Part shown: positions 51,722-59,903 of the stretch, one piece after another
Layout: every line of letters begins with the position of its first letter
How positions within the stretch are numbered: the stretch's first letter is position 1
Assembly (NCBI RefSeq): GCF_004795055.1
Contig: NZ_SSBJ01000015.1
Location: forward strand, 62,001-126,000
DNA length: 64,000 nt
Direction of reading: 5' to 3'
Origin: Streptomyces sp. A1136
Lineage (GTDB): Bacteria; Actinomycetota; Actinomycetes; Streptomycetales; Streptomycetaceae
Notes under the pieces: model-generated
The model's database searches: none
The model's input: only the letters and a program-made list of their open reading frames with translations
What the model was told of the DNA's origin: nothing
Made by a program: the position numbers and the translations under genes

Positions 51722-54700
51722 TCATACCCCCGCCGCTCGGGCCAGCTGGCCGTAAAGGTGCTCGGCGAGGACGCCGGGGTCCTGCGCGGTCGTGGTGATG
51801 TTCCAGTTGTGGATGACCTGCCGACTTCCGCCTGTGTCCGTGCCCTTGGCGGCGGACGGGATAGCGCCTCGCCTGGCCAGGAGGTCCAGCAGACCGGACT
51901 TCTGCGCGAGTTCCACGGTCCGGGCGGGCCTGGTGAGCGGCAGGACCACCTCCTTGCCGGCCTCGCCGATCAGGGCGGCCGTCGGGCTCGTGACGATGCC
52001 GCCGTTGGCGAAGGGCAGGAGAGCCCGCACCGACGACGGAAGTCCGCTCTTGATCTTCGAGACGATGCGCCCGCCGATGTCGCCGAGGGTGGCGACGATG
52101 CGGCCCGGCAGGGTGGAAAACAGGCTCACCACGGAAGAGATGAGCGAGGAGACCGCGCTCCGCGCGCTGCCGACCGCGCTGCTGAACGCGGACCCGATCC
52201 GGGAGCCGACCGAGGACAGCGCCGAGCCGATCCTGCCGGGCAGGCCGGAGAAGAAGCTCACGACGGACGAGCCGGCTGACTGGGCGGCGGACAGCGCCGA
52301 GGAGCCGGCGGACACGAAGAGGCTCCGTACGCGGCCGGGGAGCGCGGCGAGCGCCGACCCGACGCGGCCGGGCAGTTGCGAGAAGAACGTCCCGGTCTGG
52401 GTGAGGAACGAGGTCGTCGCGGTTCGGGCCGAGTTGAACGCGCTGGTGAAGGCGGCCATCATCCGCGAGCCCAAGGAGATCAGCGCGTTGTAGACCCGGC
52501 CGGGCAGCACCGTGAAGACGAAGATGATGCCGGCGAGGGCGGTAAGCAGGGCGATGCCGACAGCCGCGACCGCGTTGACGAAGGCGCTGACCAGCAGGCC
52601 GGGGAGCGCGACCAGCGCGGAGAGGATCATCCCCGGCAGCCGGGTGAAGAACCCGACGACCGCCTGGAAACCGGCGGCCAGCGTCGACCCGAGCGAGACG
52701 AACAGGCTCGTGAAGAACGAGCCGATCGTGGACGCCAGCGACGACAGCCCCCCAATGATCAACTGAGGCAGGGAGACGATGAAGTTGACGACCGACGTCA
52801 GACCGGTCGCCAGGCCCGTCAGCACCGACACCACCCCGGAGAGGACCGGGACGACGGCGCTGATCGTCAGCCACGACAGGAACCCCGCAGCGATCTGGAG
52901 GATCGGCGCAGCGATCCTGATCATCAGTGAGACCAACGGCACCAACGCCGCGATCAGGCCGGCGATCGGCGGCAGCAGCGGCACCAGCGCGCCGACCAGC
53001 GCGTTGAACGCGTCAACGATCGGCGGCAGGACCGGCAGCAGCGCCAGGAGGATCTGGGAGACCAGCGGCGCCAGCGCGGCCACCACGGTCGTCGCCGCCT
53101 TCCCGATGCTGACCAGGAGCGGCGCCAGACCCTTCGCCGCGTCGCCGAGCGCGGCACCGAGCGCCGCCGCGACCTGCGACAGAACCGGGATCAGCGGCGA
53201 GATCGCGCCGAGGAGCCCGGTGACGATCCCGACCAACGGGCCGAGGAGGGGAACGACGATCTGGACGGCCGCGCCCAGCACGGTGCCGAGGAGCTGGGCG
53301 AGCTGTGCGATGACCGGGGCCAGGGCGCCCGCGAGCGCGGCCACCAGCGGCCCGACGGCGGCGACGAGCTGCCCGAGCGCCGGAACGATACTGCCCGTCA
53401 GGATCGGGACGAGCTGACCGATCAGCGGCAGGATCGCCGCGAGCGCGGCCCCAAGCGACTGGCCGAGCTGCGCCGCGACCGGCCCCAGCGCGGCGAACAA
53501 ACCCTGGAACGCGGCCGTCAGACCGGGGATCAGCGGCAGCAGGGTGCTGGTGATCGCCGCGATCACCGGCGTCAGTGCGGCGGCGACCGTCGACAGCGCG
53601 CCCCCGAGCACCGACGAGAAAAGCTGGGCGAGCTGGGTGACCAGCGGCAGGAGCGGCTGGATCGCCGTCCGCACGGCGCCGATGATCTGCGTCAGCGCGC
53701 CGAGGGAGCCGCCCCCGCCGGCCGCGAGCGCCCCGAAGACGTCCCCGATCAGCCCGCCGACCTGGACGACCAGGGAGCCGAGCTGCTTGAAGATGCCGAG
53801 CGCGCCCTGAACCCAGGCAACGGTTTGCCCGCTCTGCGCCGTCTGCTGGAGGAACGTGCCGAGCCGGACCCCGAGGTTCGCGATGGCGTTGCCGGTCTGC
53901 GCCCCGAACGCCTGCGCAACGGCACCCGCGACCTGGGTGAGGCCGGAGATGACGGGCCCGATCGCTGCGGCGAGCCCGCTAGTTGCCTGAGTGGTCCCGG
54001 TCAGGACGTTCTTGATCGCCCCGATGCCGGTGGCGGTCTTGAGGAAGTTCGCTACCCGCTCGGCGGCCAGTCCGAAGTTCCCGGCGATGGCCGACAGCCC
54101 CGACCTCAGCGGGCCGCCGAGGGCCTGCGCGACGCCTGTGATCTGCCCCTGGAGCGGCTTGAAGAACGCGTCCTGGACGCTGCTCTTGAGGGCGTCGAAC
54201 TGGGGCTTGAGGGCGCGGACCTCCAGCGCCGCCTTCTGGGCGGCCGGAGACAGCCCCTCCAGGGCCTTGGTGAACTTCTTCGCGTCGTCGCCGAGCGCCG
54301 CGCCGAACGCGTCGCTGACCCCGGACAGAGCCAGCTTCAACGCGGCGTTCGCCGCAATGAGCCCGCCGATCGCGGCCGGGGCCGCCGCGACGATCCCGAT
54401 TGCCGGGGCGAGAGACGCCGCGAAGGACGCGATGCCGGCTCCCGCGCTGAGCGCCGCGCCGCCGATCGCCGCGAACTTGAGACCCCCGGTGAGGACGCCG
54501 CCGACACCGCTGGCCAGCTTCGCCAGGCCGCGCAGCGCCCGCGTGAACCCGTTGACGTCGGGGTTCACCGGCACCGACAGGGTCGGCACGTTGTGCGCGC
54601 GCAGCCGCGCGTCGAACCCCGTCAGGTCGGGGACGACCGTGACCTCGAACTCCTCGCCGGCGAGGATGGCCCGGATGCGCTCGACGAACCCCGTCAGGTC

Positions 54701-54973
54701 CGGAGCAACCGGGACGTTGATGGACTCCAGCGACCGCAGTTGGGCCAGGAGCTGCGCATCGAACCGGGCGAGGTCCGGAACGACCTGGACGGAGACGTTG
54801 GCCGCGTCGAGGCCGCGCTGGATGTTCCGCCGGATCGTCGTGCCGACGGTGCGCGTGGCCCGGTCCAGCGCCCGCGAGATGCGGATGCCGAGGTCGCGGG
54901 CATCAGCGACGGCATCCGCGTCATCGAGGACGATGCGGATGCGGCCAGTGCCGTAGTCCTCGTCGTCGGCCAC
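51722..54973 (-). CDS. Tape measure protein
   Basis: This 1083-aa protein sets tail length. It has a helical N-terminus (DLGIRISRALDRATRTVGTT) and repeated blocks with DLARFDAQL, DLTGFVERI and DLTGFDARL (residues ~65-140). Several long Ala/Leu/Ile/Val-rich hydrophobic stretches (about 160-250 and 450-850) follow, and the C-terminal ~150 residues are shorter helices. GTG 54973 follows a leader element and the frameshifted chaperone genes, the standard siphovirus order. Confidence 0.95.
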   Translation of the reverse strand: MADDEDYGTGRIRIVLDDADAVADARDLGIRISRALDRATRTVGTTIRRNIQRGLDAANVSVQVVPDLARFDAQLLAQLRSLESINVPVAPDLTGFVERIRAILAGEEFEVTVVPDLTGFDARLRAHNVPTLSVPVNPDVNGFTRALRGLAKLASGVGGVLTGGLKFAAIGGAALSAGAGIASFAASLAPAIGIVAAAPAAIGGLIAANAALKLALSGVSDAFGAALGDDAKKFTKALEGLSPAAQKAALEVRALKPQFDALKSSVQDAFFKPLQGQITGVAQALGGPLRSGLSAIAGNFGLAAERVANFLKTATGIGAIKNVLTGTTQATSGLAAAIGPVISGLTQVAGAVAQAFGAQTGNAIANLGVRLGTFLQQTAQSGQTVAWVQGALGIFKQLGSLVVQVGGLIGDVFGALAAGGGGSLGALTQIIGAVRTAIQPLLPLVTQLAQLFSSVLGGALSTVAAALTPVIAAITSTLLPLIPGLTAAFQGLFAALGPVAAQLGQSLGAALAAILPLIGQLVPILTGSIVPALGQLVAAVGPLVAALAGALAPVIAQLAQLLGTVLGAAVQIVVPLLGPLVGIVTGLLGAISPLIPVLSQVAAALGAALGDAAKGLAPLLVSIGKAATTVVAALAPLVSQILLALLPVLPPIVDAFNALVGALVPLLPPIAGLIAALVPLVSLMIRIAAPILQIAAGFLSWLTISAVVPVLSGVVSVLTGLATGLTSVVNFIVSLPQLIIGGLSSLASTIGSFFTSLFVSLGSTLAAGFQAVVGFFTRLPGMILSALVALPGLLVSAFVNAVAAVGIALLTALAGIIFVFTVLPGRVYNALISLGSRMMAAFTSAFNSARTATTSFLTQTGTFFSQLPGRVGSALAALPGRVRSLFVSAGSSALSAAQSAGSSVVSFFSGLPGRIGSALSSVGSRIGSAFSSAVGSARSAVSSLISSVVSLFSTLPGRIVATLGDIGGRIVSKIKSGLPSSVRALLPFANGGIVTSPTAALIGEAGKEVVLPLTRPARTVELAQKSGLLDLLARRGAIPSAAKGTDTGGSRQVIHNWNITTTAQDPGVLAEHLYGQLARAAGV

Positions 54974-55002
54974 CGGGCAACCTCGCGAAAAAGCGATCGG
55001 TT

Positions 55003-55024
55003 GCCCGGCCCAAAACCAGCGGCG
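55003..55024 (-). promoter_or_regulatory. Leader element copy A (tape measure)
   Basis: Minus strand: CGCCGCTGGTTTTGGGCCGGGC ends 30 nt before the tape-measure GTG. A 10-bp hairpin (54973-54982 with 54999-55008) joins the 3' part of the element to the start codon. TAGTCT, a -10-like hexamer, lies upstream. Confidence 0.7.
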
Positions 55025-55033
55025 TTCCCCAGA

Positions 55034-55393
55034 CTAGCCGGTGTTGCCACCGGTCAGCCGTGCGTCTTCTGCTGCGAGCTGCGCAGCGAGGGCCTGGGCG
55101 TCGCCCATGCCCAGCCCCATCCCGGGCGGCCTCGCGCCTCGTTGTGGCTGCGAGCCCTTCGGCGGGGCGTAGAGCTTCGCCCGGATCCGCCGCCGCTCGC
55201 CCTCGTCCTCGGCGCCCTGCTCCAACGTGGCCTCAGCGGCCGAAAGCATGACCCTCAGCGGCCACGTGTGGATGTCGACGCCCTGGAGGGCGAGACTCCC
55301 TTCCCACGCCTCCCAGGAGGCGGAGATGCTGGCGAGGAGACGCCGGACGACGTAGGAGGGCGCTGGCCGCCCCCGTACAGCTCGACTACCCAC
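55034..55393 (-). CDS. Tail assembly chaperone, C-terminal part made by -1 frameshift
   Basis: This open frame lies -1 to the preceding chaperone gene and has no ribosome site of its own. Its coding part starts near the G-run at 55,370-55,374 and gives about 112 residues (ISASWEAWEGSLALQGVDIH, AAEATLEQGAEDEGERRRIR). As in most siphoviruses, it is expected only as the C-terminal extension of the upstream chaperone after ribosomal slippage, giving a protein of roughly 250 aa. Confidence 0.82.
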   Translation of the reverse strand: MGSRAVRGRPAPSYVVRRLLASISASWEAWEGSLALQGVDIHTWPLRVMLSAAEATLEQGAEDEGERRRIRAKLYAPPKGSQPQRGARPPGMGLGMGDAQALAAQLAAEDARLTGGNTG

Positions 55394-55797
55394 TCCATCA
55401 GCTCGACCAGGACGCGGTCGGGGAACCGGTGGCCGGCGTCCTTGACCGTGGCGCCCTTGCGTTTCGCGGCGGCTCCGGCAGCCTCGTCCGGGTTCGGGTG
55501 GGAGCTGACGGCCTTCCCGGCGAGGACGACGTCCCAGCGGGCGAACTCGTGCGCCGACTCCGGCAGCATCAGGCTGGCGAGGAACACCCGCATCGCGACG
55601 GCGGCCTCACGGACCTTCGACAGGTCGGTGTCCGCCATGTTCGCGGGGTCGATGTTCAACCGCCGGTTCGCCTCCTGGAGCTGTTCGTAGCGGTCCAGGA
55701 ACTCGTCGCCGAGCACTTCCGGCTGGAACAGCAGCGTGACATCGCCGATCTCCGCCTCGTGCGGAGTCGTGTTGAGGGTGAACTGCCTCTTAGCCAC
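55255..55797 (-). CDS. Tail assembly chaperone
   Basis: This 180-aa protein (MAKRQFTLNTTPHEAEIGDV, VLGDEFLDRYEQLQEANRRL) is encoded before the tape measure and helps fold it during tail assembly. The last ~38 residues (from GGGQRPPTSS) are Pro/Ser/Arg-rich and non-family, typical of the unshifted product after the slippery site. ATG 55797 follows leader element copy B. Confidence 0.88.
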   Translation of the reverse strand: MAKRQFTLNTTPHEAEIGDVTLLFQPEVLGDEFLDRYEQLQEANRRLNIDPANMADTDLSKVREAAVAMRVFLASLMLPESAHEFARWDVVLAGKAVSSHPNPDEAAGAAAKRKGATVKDAGHRFPDRVLVELMEWVVELYGGGQRPPTSSGVSSPASPPPGRRGKGVSPSRASTSTRGR

Positions 55798-55827
55798 GGG
55801 TGGCCCTTTCCTCTTCCCGCGCGGTAC

Positions 55828-55849
55828 GCCCGGCCCAAAACCAGCGGCG
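55828..55849 (-). promoter_or_regulatory. Leader element copy B (tail chaperone)
   Basis: Identical over 22 nt to copy A and placed 31 nt before the chaperone ATG. The associated hairpin is weak here (about 6 bp, 55797-55802 with 55827-55832). A TACCCT hexamer lies a few nt upstream on the minus strand. Confidence 0.7.
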
Positions 55850-55893
55850 TGGGCCAGAGAGGGTAGAGCACCCGCGCGGGCCGGGGCCGCGGG

Positions 55894-56271
55894 TCAGCGG
55901 CCGTCCCGCAAGGCCCTCGCCAGGAAGTTGTTCGGCCGGGTGCCCGGGTGCCTGGCGTACGCCGAGTACACGACCCGGCCGCCGATCTCGAACCGCAGCA
56001 CCTTCGCCCGCCGGGGCCGGATGATGTGCGGCCGGGTGCCGTCGAGGACGAACCGCACCGCGGGGTGGTCGCACACGATGACGCCCTGGAGGCCCCTCGG
56101 CCCGTCCTGGACCTTCCACGAGATGTACCGGCCCATCGACCCGGGCGCCTCGCGCTCAGCGAGGCGCGCGGTGCGCGCCGTCCGCTCGGCCAGGCGCCGC
56201 GCCACGACACCGTTGCGCAGGCGCAGCGTCCGCGCGATCCGGCCCGGGTCGATCGTCACCTCAGCGGGCAT
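55894..56271 (-). CDS. Phage neck/tail-completion protein
   Basis: This 125-aa basic protein (EREAPGSMGRYISWKVQDGP, YARHPGTRPNNFLARALRDG) has the closing PGTRPNNFL-type motif seen in HK97 gp10-like and minor capsid/neck proteins of actinophages. It is encoded between head-tail connector genes and the tail chaperones. Confidence 0.75.
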   Translation of the reverse strand: MPAEVTIDPGRIARTLRLRNGVVARRLAERTARTARLAEREAPGSMGRYISWKVQDGPRGLQGVIVCDHPAVRFVLDGTRPHIIRPRRAKVLRFEIGGRVVYSAYARHPGTRPNNFLARALRDGR

Positions 56272-56283
56272 GGCGCACTCCTC

Positions 56284-56448
56284 CTAGGGGCGGACCAGGG
56301 CGTACGTCTCGCCCTGGGCGTTCGTCTCGACCTCGGGCGTCTCCACCACGCTCGGCGTGATGTCGGAGTAGTCGTAGGCCCGGACATCCAAGTCGCCGTG
56401 CTCCTCCCAGATCCGGTGAAGCCGCGGGATCAGGTCGCTGATCTTCAC
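56284..56448 (-). CDS. Small phage protein
   Basis: This encodes 54 aa from GTG 56448 behind GAGGAG (VKISDLIPRLHRIWEEHGDL). Acidic; YDYSDITPSVVETPEVETN follows. Start overlaps the upstream stop by 4 nt (GTGA). Similar small proteins in phages have no known function. Confidence 0.7.
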   Translation of the reverse strand: MKISDLIPRLHRIWEEHGDLDVRAYDYSDITPSVVETPEVETNAQGETYALVRP

Positions 56449-57044
56449 AGAGACTCCTCGGTATCGGGGCACCTGGCACAGCCCGGCAGGGCGACGGTCA
56501 CGCGCTGTTCGATGCCGACGCAGCCGCCCTCCGGTCCGATCACCTTCTGCTGGCCCATGACGAACCGACGTCCCCGTCGGCGCTGCTCAGTGCCGGGCAG
56601 GCAGCACTGGAGCCCGGAGTACACGGTGGCCATGTCGACGTGGAGGATCTGGGCCGTCGTCGCCAGGTCGGTGCACGACGGCGGGCACCCGTCCTCGCTG
56701 ATGGTCGGCGCGCACCGCAGCAGGGTGACCACCAGCTCCAGCGCGGTGATCGGGGGCGGCGTGCAGCCACGCACGCCCTGCACCACCCGGGACTCGGCGG
56801 GGAAGTCGGCTTCGGAAGACGGGTAGATCCGGGCGACGGAGACGGTGAGCTGGCCACCCGAAGCCGCCTCGCCGCACGGGTCGTCACAGGAGTCCCAAGC
56901 CGGCTGTCCCGGCACGACGCACGCCCTGCACGCCGGACAGCCGGGCTGTCCGACCATCTGCTCCGCGGTACGGTCCAGCGCCACGCACACGCAGCCGAGG
57001 ACCGCCACGGTCAGGTCGTGGATCGCCAGCGTGGTCAGGGCCAT
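56445..57044 (-). CDS. Phage head-tail connector component (Cys-rich)
   Basis: This 199-aa protein has about 18 Cys (VLGCVCVALDRTAEQMVG, GCPACRACVVPG, CPPSCTDLATTAQ). ATG 57044 lies inside the end of the upstream connector gene (10-nt overlap). Place and size suggest a neck or head-closure protein; the family is not certain. Confidence 0.65.
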   Translation of the reverse strand: MALTTLAIHDLTVAVLGCVCVALDRTAEQMVGQPGCPACRACVVPGQPAWDSCDDPCGEAASGGQLTVSVARIYPSSEADFPAESRVVQGVRGCTPPPITALELVVTLLRCAPTISEDGCPPSCTDLATTAQILHVDMATVYSGLQCCLPGTEQRRRGRRFVMGQQKVIGPEGGCVGIEQRVTVALPGCARCPDTEESL

Positions 57045-57841
57045 TGCTGCACCCTCGGCCTCTGGAAGTCGGGCGAGTAGGCGCGGCTCGGGCTGGTCAG
57101 CCGGTAGGGGTTCACCATGGCCAGCCACATGTCGGCCATGGGCAGCCCTGTGCGGCCCTCGCTGTAGATGAGGGTGGGGTCCGGCATCTCCATCTCCACG
57201 CCCTGGCGCACGACGCGGGTCAGGTTCCGGTTCGACTTGCAGCCGCAGGACCCGGCCGGCGCGCACCCCTTGAGCAGGTGGCACGTCAGCTCCGAGACCG
57301 CTGCGATCGCCGCTGCGTCAAGCGGAAGGCCCCACCGGTACTTCACCGTGAAGGTCCCGGGCGCTCCGGGCGGGGCGGCGAGGTCCTGGCACGTCGGCCA
57401 GCACTCGCCGTCGACGCGGGTCAGCTTCCCGGGGGCGTCGACCCGGTACTGCTCCGGGAGCAGGACTTCCCCGCCCACGTTCACCTCGCCGACGTCGTAC
57501 ACCGGGCCCGGCAAGTAGACCTCGCACAGCTCGCCGCAGGAGCAGTCGGACTTGCAGCCGCAGACCGAGGCGTTCCTCCACCTGCCGTCGGCGCCGATGT
57601 ACGGGATCCACGGGCCCGTTCCGGCGCCGGTCTGGAAGCTCGGGAAGGCGCTGTCCAGGCACGACTGGCGGCAGGGCCGTACGGTGACGGGGCAGGGGCC
57701 CCAACGGCGACCGGACAGGCCCCAGAGGATGTTCGACGCCACGAGCGTCCAGCGCTCTACGTCGCCCGCGTCCATCCCCTCGGGGGTGGTGCAGCACAGT
57801 TCGGTCGGCCACGCCTCACACGGTCCGATCTGGAGAGACAT
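57035..57841 (-). CDS. Phage head-tail adaptor protein (Cys-rich)
   Basis: This 268-aa protein starts MSLQIGPCEAWPTELCCTTP with NILWGLSGRRWGPCPVTVRP, a common opening of actinophage head-tail adaptors. CGCKSDCSCGELCEVYLPGP and CGCKSNRNLTRVVRQGV are further marks, with LPLDAAAIAAVSELTCHLLK as a connector helix. ATG 57841 shares its A with the glycosyltransferase stop. Confidence 0.78.
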   Translation of the reverse strand: MSLQIGPCEAWPTELCCTTPEGMDAGDVERWTLVASNILWGLSGRRWGPCPVTVRPCRQSCLDSAFPSFQTGAGTGPWIPYIGADGRWRNASVCGCKSDCSCGELCEVYLPGPVYDVGEVNVGGEVLLPEQYRVDAPGKLTRVDGECWPTCQDLAAPPGAPGTFTVKYRWGLPLDAAAIAAVSELTCHLLKGCAPAGSCGCKSNRNLTRVVRQGVEMEMPDPTLIYSEGRTGLPMADMWLAMVNPYRLTSPSRAYSPDFQRPRVQQWP

Positions 57842-58545
57842 CAGGCCCTCCCGGTCTCGTAGGGGCCGGGCTCGGCGAAGGTGCGCCGGATGTACGCCCC
57901 GACGTGGCCGGCCGCGAAGGAGTCCGGCATGGTCGACAGGAAGATGTCGTCCTCCGTGTAGCCGCCCGGCGAGCGGCGCATGATCTTCACGTCCCGGATT
58001 TCCGTCCCGCCGAGCTGGGCCAGGTTGCCGTACAGGGTGCGCTTGTGGACGACGTCGAGGTGCCAGGCGATGTCGAGCGCGTCGAGCATCACGGCCTTGT
58101 CCACCGGCAGCGGCACGTGCAGTTCGTACGACAGAGGGTCGGGATGGCCCAGGTCGGCGAGAAGGTCTCTGGTCTCCCGCATCCCGCGCAGGTACTCCCC
58201 CGCCGCGCGCGCCGCGTAGAACGTCTCGACGTTCCGGACCGGGCCGCGGTGCAGCACCGGCATGGCCTCCAGCGGCTTCATGACGAACATGTCGTCGTTG
58301 GCCAGGATGAAACGCGACGAGATGTCGGGGTGCTGGCAGGCCACCCGCACCGCGAGGGTGGTGTTCTGGAACTTCGTGCCCCGCTGCCGGGTCCGGATGT
58401 GCTGGACACCGACGGCCCACGGCGGCAGGTACCCGACCACCCAGACGCGGCCGTGGGGAAGGTGCGCTGCCCACGAGCGCAGCCCGTACCGCAGTTGCTC
58501 GTTGTCGGCCCCCTCCCGGACGGGGACGACGATGTCCAGTTCCAC
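57841..58545 (-). CDS. Stealth/glycosyltransferase-like protein in the virion operon
   Basis: This 234-aa protein starts LDIVVPVREGADNEQLRYGL and has RFILANDDMFVMKPLEAMPV, the Asp-rich region of Stealth-type sugar-phosphate transferases and GT-A enzymes. KFQNTTLAVRVAC and YTEDDIFLSTMPDSF follow. It would transfer a (phospho)sugar. Coupled on both sides to virion genes, it may decorate virion proteins. No signal peptide or membrane segment. Confidence 0.75.
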   Translation of the reverse strand: MELDIVVPVREGADNEQLRYGLRSWAAHLPHGRVWVVGYLPPWAVGVQHIRTRQRGTKFQNTTLAVRVACQHPDISSRFILANDDMFVMKPLEAMPVLHRGPVRNVETFYAARAAGEYLRGMRETRDLLADLGHPDPLSYELHVPLPVDKAVMLDALDIAWHLDVVHKRTLYGNLAQLGGTEIRDVKIMRRSPGGYTEDDIFLSTMPDSFAAGHVGAYIRRTFAEPGPYETGRA

Positions 58546-58546
58546 G

Positions 58547-59245
58547 TCAGGACGCCAGGCAGACGCCGCCGGTGACCGGCGTGTAGTCGGCGCTCGGCAG
58601 CGGCGGAGCGATGGTCGTGACGATGGTCCGGCGGTGGCAGGCCGGCCCCAGCGGGGTCAGGAGCGGGCCGGCCTGGCCCGCGACGTTCTTCGCCATGACG
58701 TTGTACGGGCCGACGCCCCAGCCGCCACCGGCCCGGGTTGCGCCGGTGAGGGTCAGCGACGCCGCCTCAGCGCCGACTTCCAGGTCTCCCAGCAGACCGT
58801 TCGTGACCCACGGCATGAGGAAGTAGAGCCAGGAGCTGCCGCCGGGACCCGCAGCGTCGCAAACGTCGTCGCCGAGGACTTCCGCCCACAGCTCGATCGC
58901 GAAGCCAGAGGAGCACTGCACCCCGCAGTCGTCGTAGCCGATCGGCTTGGTGTCGTACCCGAAGACGACTGGGTTGCCCGTCATGATCTCGATGATCTGG
59001 GGGTTGACCTCGAAGAAGTTCAGCTCGATGTCGAACCCTCGGAAGATGGGGCATCCCCGCCGGTACCCGCAGACACGGCCGTTCGCGGCCTTGTACTCGA
59101 TGTCGTCGCCGTCGTCGGAGTTGGTGTTCATCGCGAGCGTCGCGAAGCAGTCGAAGACGAACCCGTTGTCCAGACCACAGACGGGGCGGCCACAGCCGTC
59201 CACCCTCGTGATCCGGATGACGTCGGCATTGGCGATCAGTGGCAC
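58547..59245 (-). CDS. Major tail protein
   Basis: This encodes 232 aa from GTG 59245 behind GGAGG (VPLIANADVIRITRVDGCGR). Segments FRGFDIELNFFEVNPQIIEI, VQCSSGFAIELWAEVLGDD and GGGWGVGPYNVMAKN match the major tail (tube) protein family of actinobacterial siphoviruses. It is unusual in being placed before the head-tail connector genes. Leader element copy C precedes it. Confidence 0.85.
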   Translation of the reverse strand: MPLIANADVIRITRVDGCGRPVCGLDNGFVFDCFATLAMNTNSDDGDDIEYKAANGRVCGYRRGCPIFRGFDIELNFFEVNPQIIEIMTGNPVVFGYDTKPIGYDDCGVQCSSGFAIELWAEVLGDDVCDAAGPGGSSWLYFLMPWVTNGLLGDLEVGAEAASLTLTGATRAGGGWGVGPYNVMAKNVAGQAGPLLTPLGPACHRRTIVTTIAPPLPSADYTPVTGGVCLAS

Positions 59246-59271
59246 TGCGGCCTCCAACAGTGAGTTGGTCG

Positions 59272-59293
59272 GCCCGGCCCACAACCAGCAGCG
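59272..59293 (-). promoter_or_regulatory. Leader element copy C (major tail protein)
   Basis: Minus strand CGCTGCTGGTTGTGGGCCGGGC, two changes from copy A, 27 nt before the GTG. A bulged hairpin just downstream includes the GGAGG ribosome site. GGCTATGCTG lies upstream, shared with the copy D region. Confidence 0.65.
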
Positions 59294-59414
59294 TCAGCAA
59301 TCAGCATAGCCGCGCGGGCGCGGCCGGTCCGGGGCACAGCAGCGCGGTGCCGCCGGGCCCTCCCCCGGCGACACCGCGCAGTTCACCCGGCCGCAGCCGG
59401 GACCGCGCGTGGGC

Positions 59415-59903
59415 TCACCCGTCCGCGTGCTTCCGCCGGTGGTGGGTGTCCCGGCCGCGCTCAGTGGTGAACTCCTTGCCGCAGCCGGGGCAGGGGAACA
59501 CACCGTCCGGCCGGTCGTCGGCCTCGGCGGCGGGCTCCGGCTCGGGCAGGGGGCTGGAGTCGGGGGCGTACGTCTCGTCGGTCCGCTCGGGCAGCGGCTC
59601 CTCCGCCTCTGCCTCCTGCTGTGAGACGGACGCAGGGGTGAGCCCGTCGGCCGTTGCCACGCCGCGGAGTTCGGCGCCAGGCGCCGGCCTCCCCTCGGCT
59701 TCGTCCTCCTCGGGCGAGACGTAGCGATGGCCGTCGATGTCGGACCCGATGAGGATGTCCTCCGGCATGCCTGCGAGGAGGTTCACGGGCACGGTGAAGG
59801 TGTCCGGACCCGACGTCCGGATCTTCGGTGTCTGGGCGACCGCCCAGCGGGCGAAGGGGACGCGGCGGTCGGCGGTCGGGCGGATACGGACGAAGTCGCT
59901 CAC
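59415..59903 (-). CDS. Phage head-region protein with C2H2 zinc finger
   Basis: This encodes 162 aa from GTG 59903 (VSDFVRIRPTADRRVPFARW), overlapping the upstream stop. The N-terminal ~60 residues are compact. An acidic low-complexity linker (about 65-130, EAEAEEPLPERTDETYAPDS) leads to a C-terminal finger CPGCGKEFTTERGRDTHHRR with a second His in KHADG. A role in head completion or host interaction is guesswork. Confidence 0.7.
   Translation of the reverse strand: MSDFVRIRPTADRRVPFARWAVAQTPKIRTSGPDTFTVPVNLLAGMPEDILIGSDIDGHRYVSPEEDEAEGRPAPGAELRGVATADGLTPASVSQQEAEAEEPLPERTDETYAPDSSPLPEPEPAAEADDRPDGVFPCPGCGKEFTTERGRDTHHRRKHADG

Noticed and set aside
59294..59413. Short Cys-rich minus-strand frame before the major tail gene's leader
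   Set aside because: No ribosome site, and the stretch contains the TATGCT box and leader context; non-coding leader is the simpler reading.
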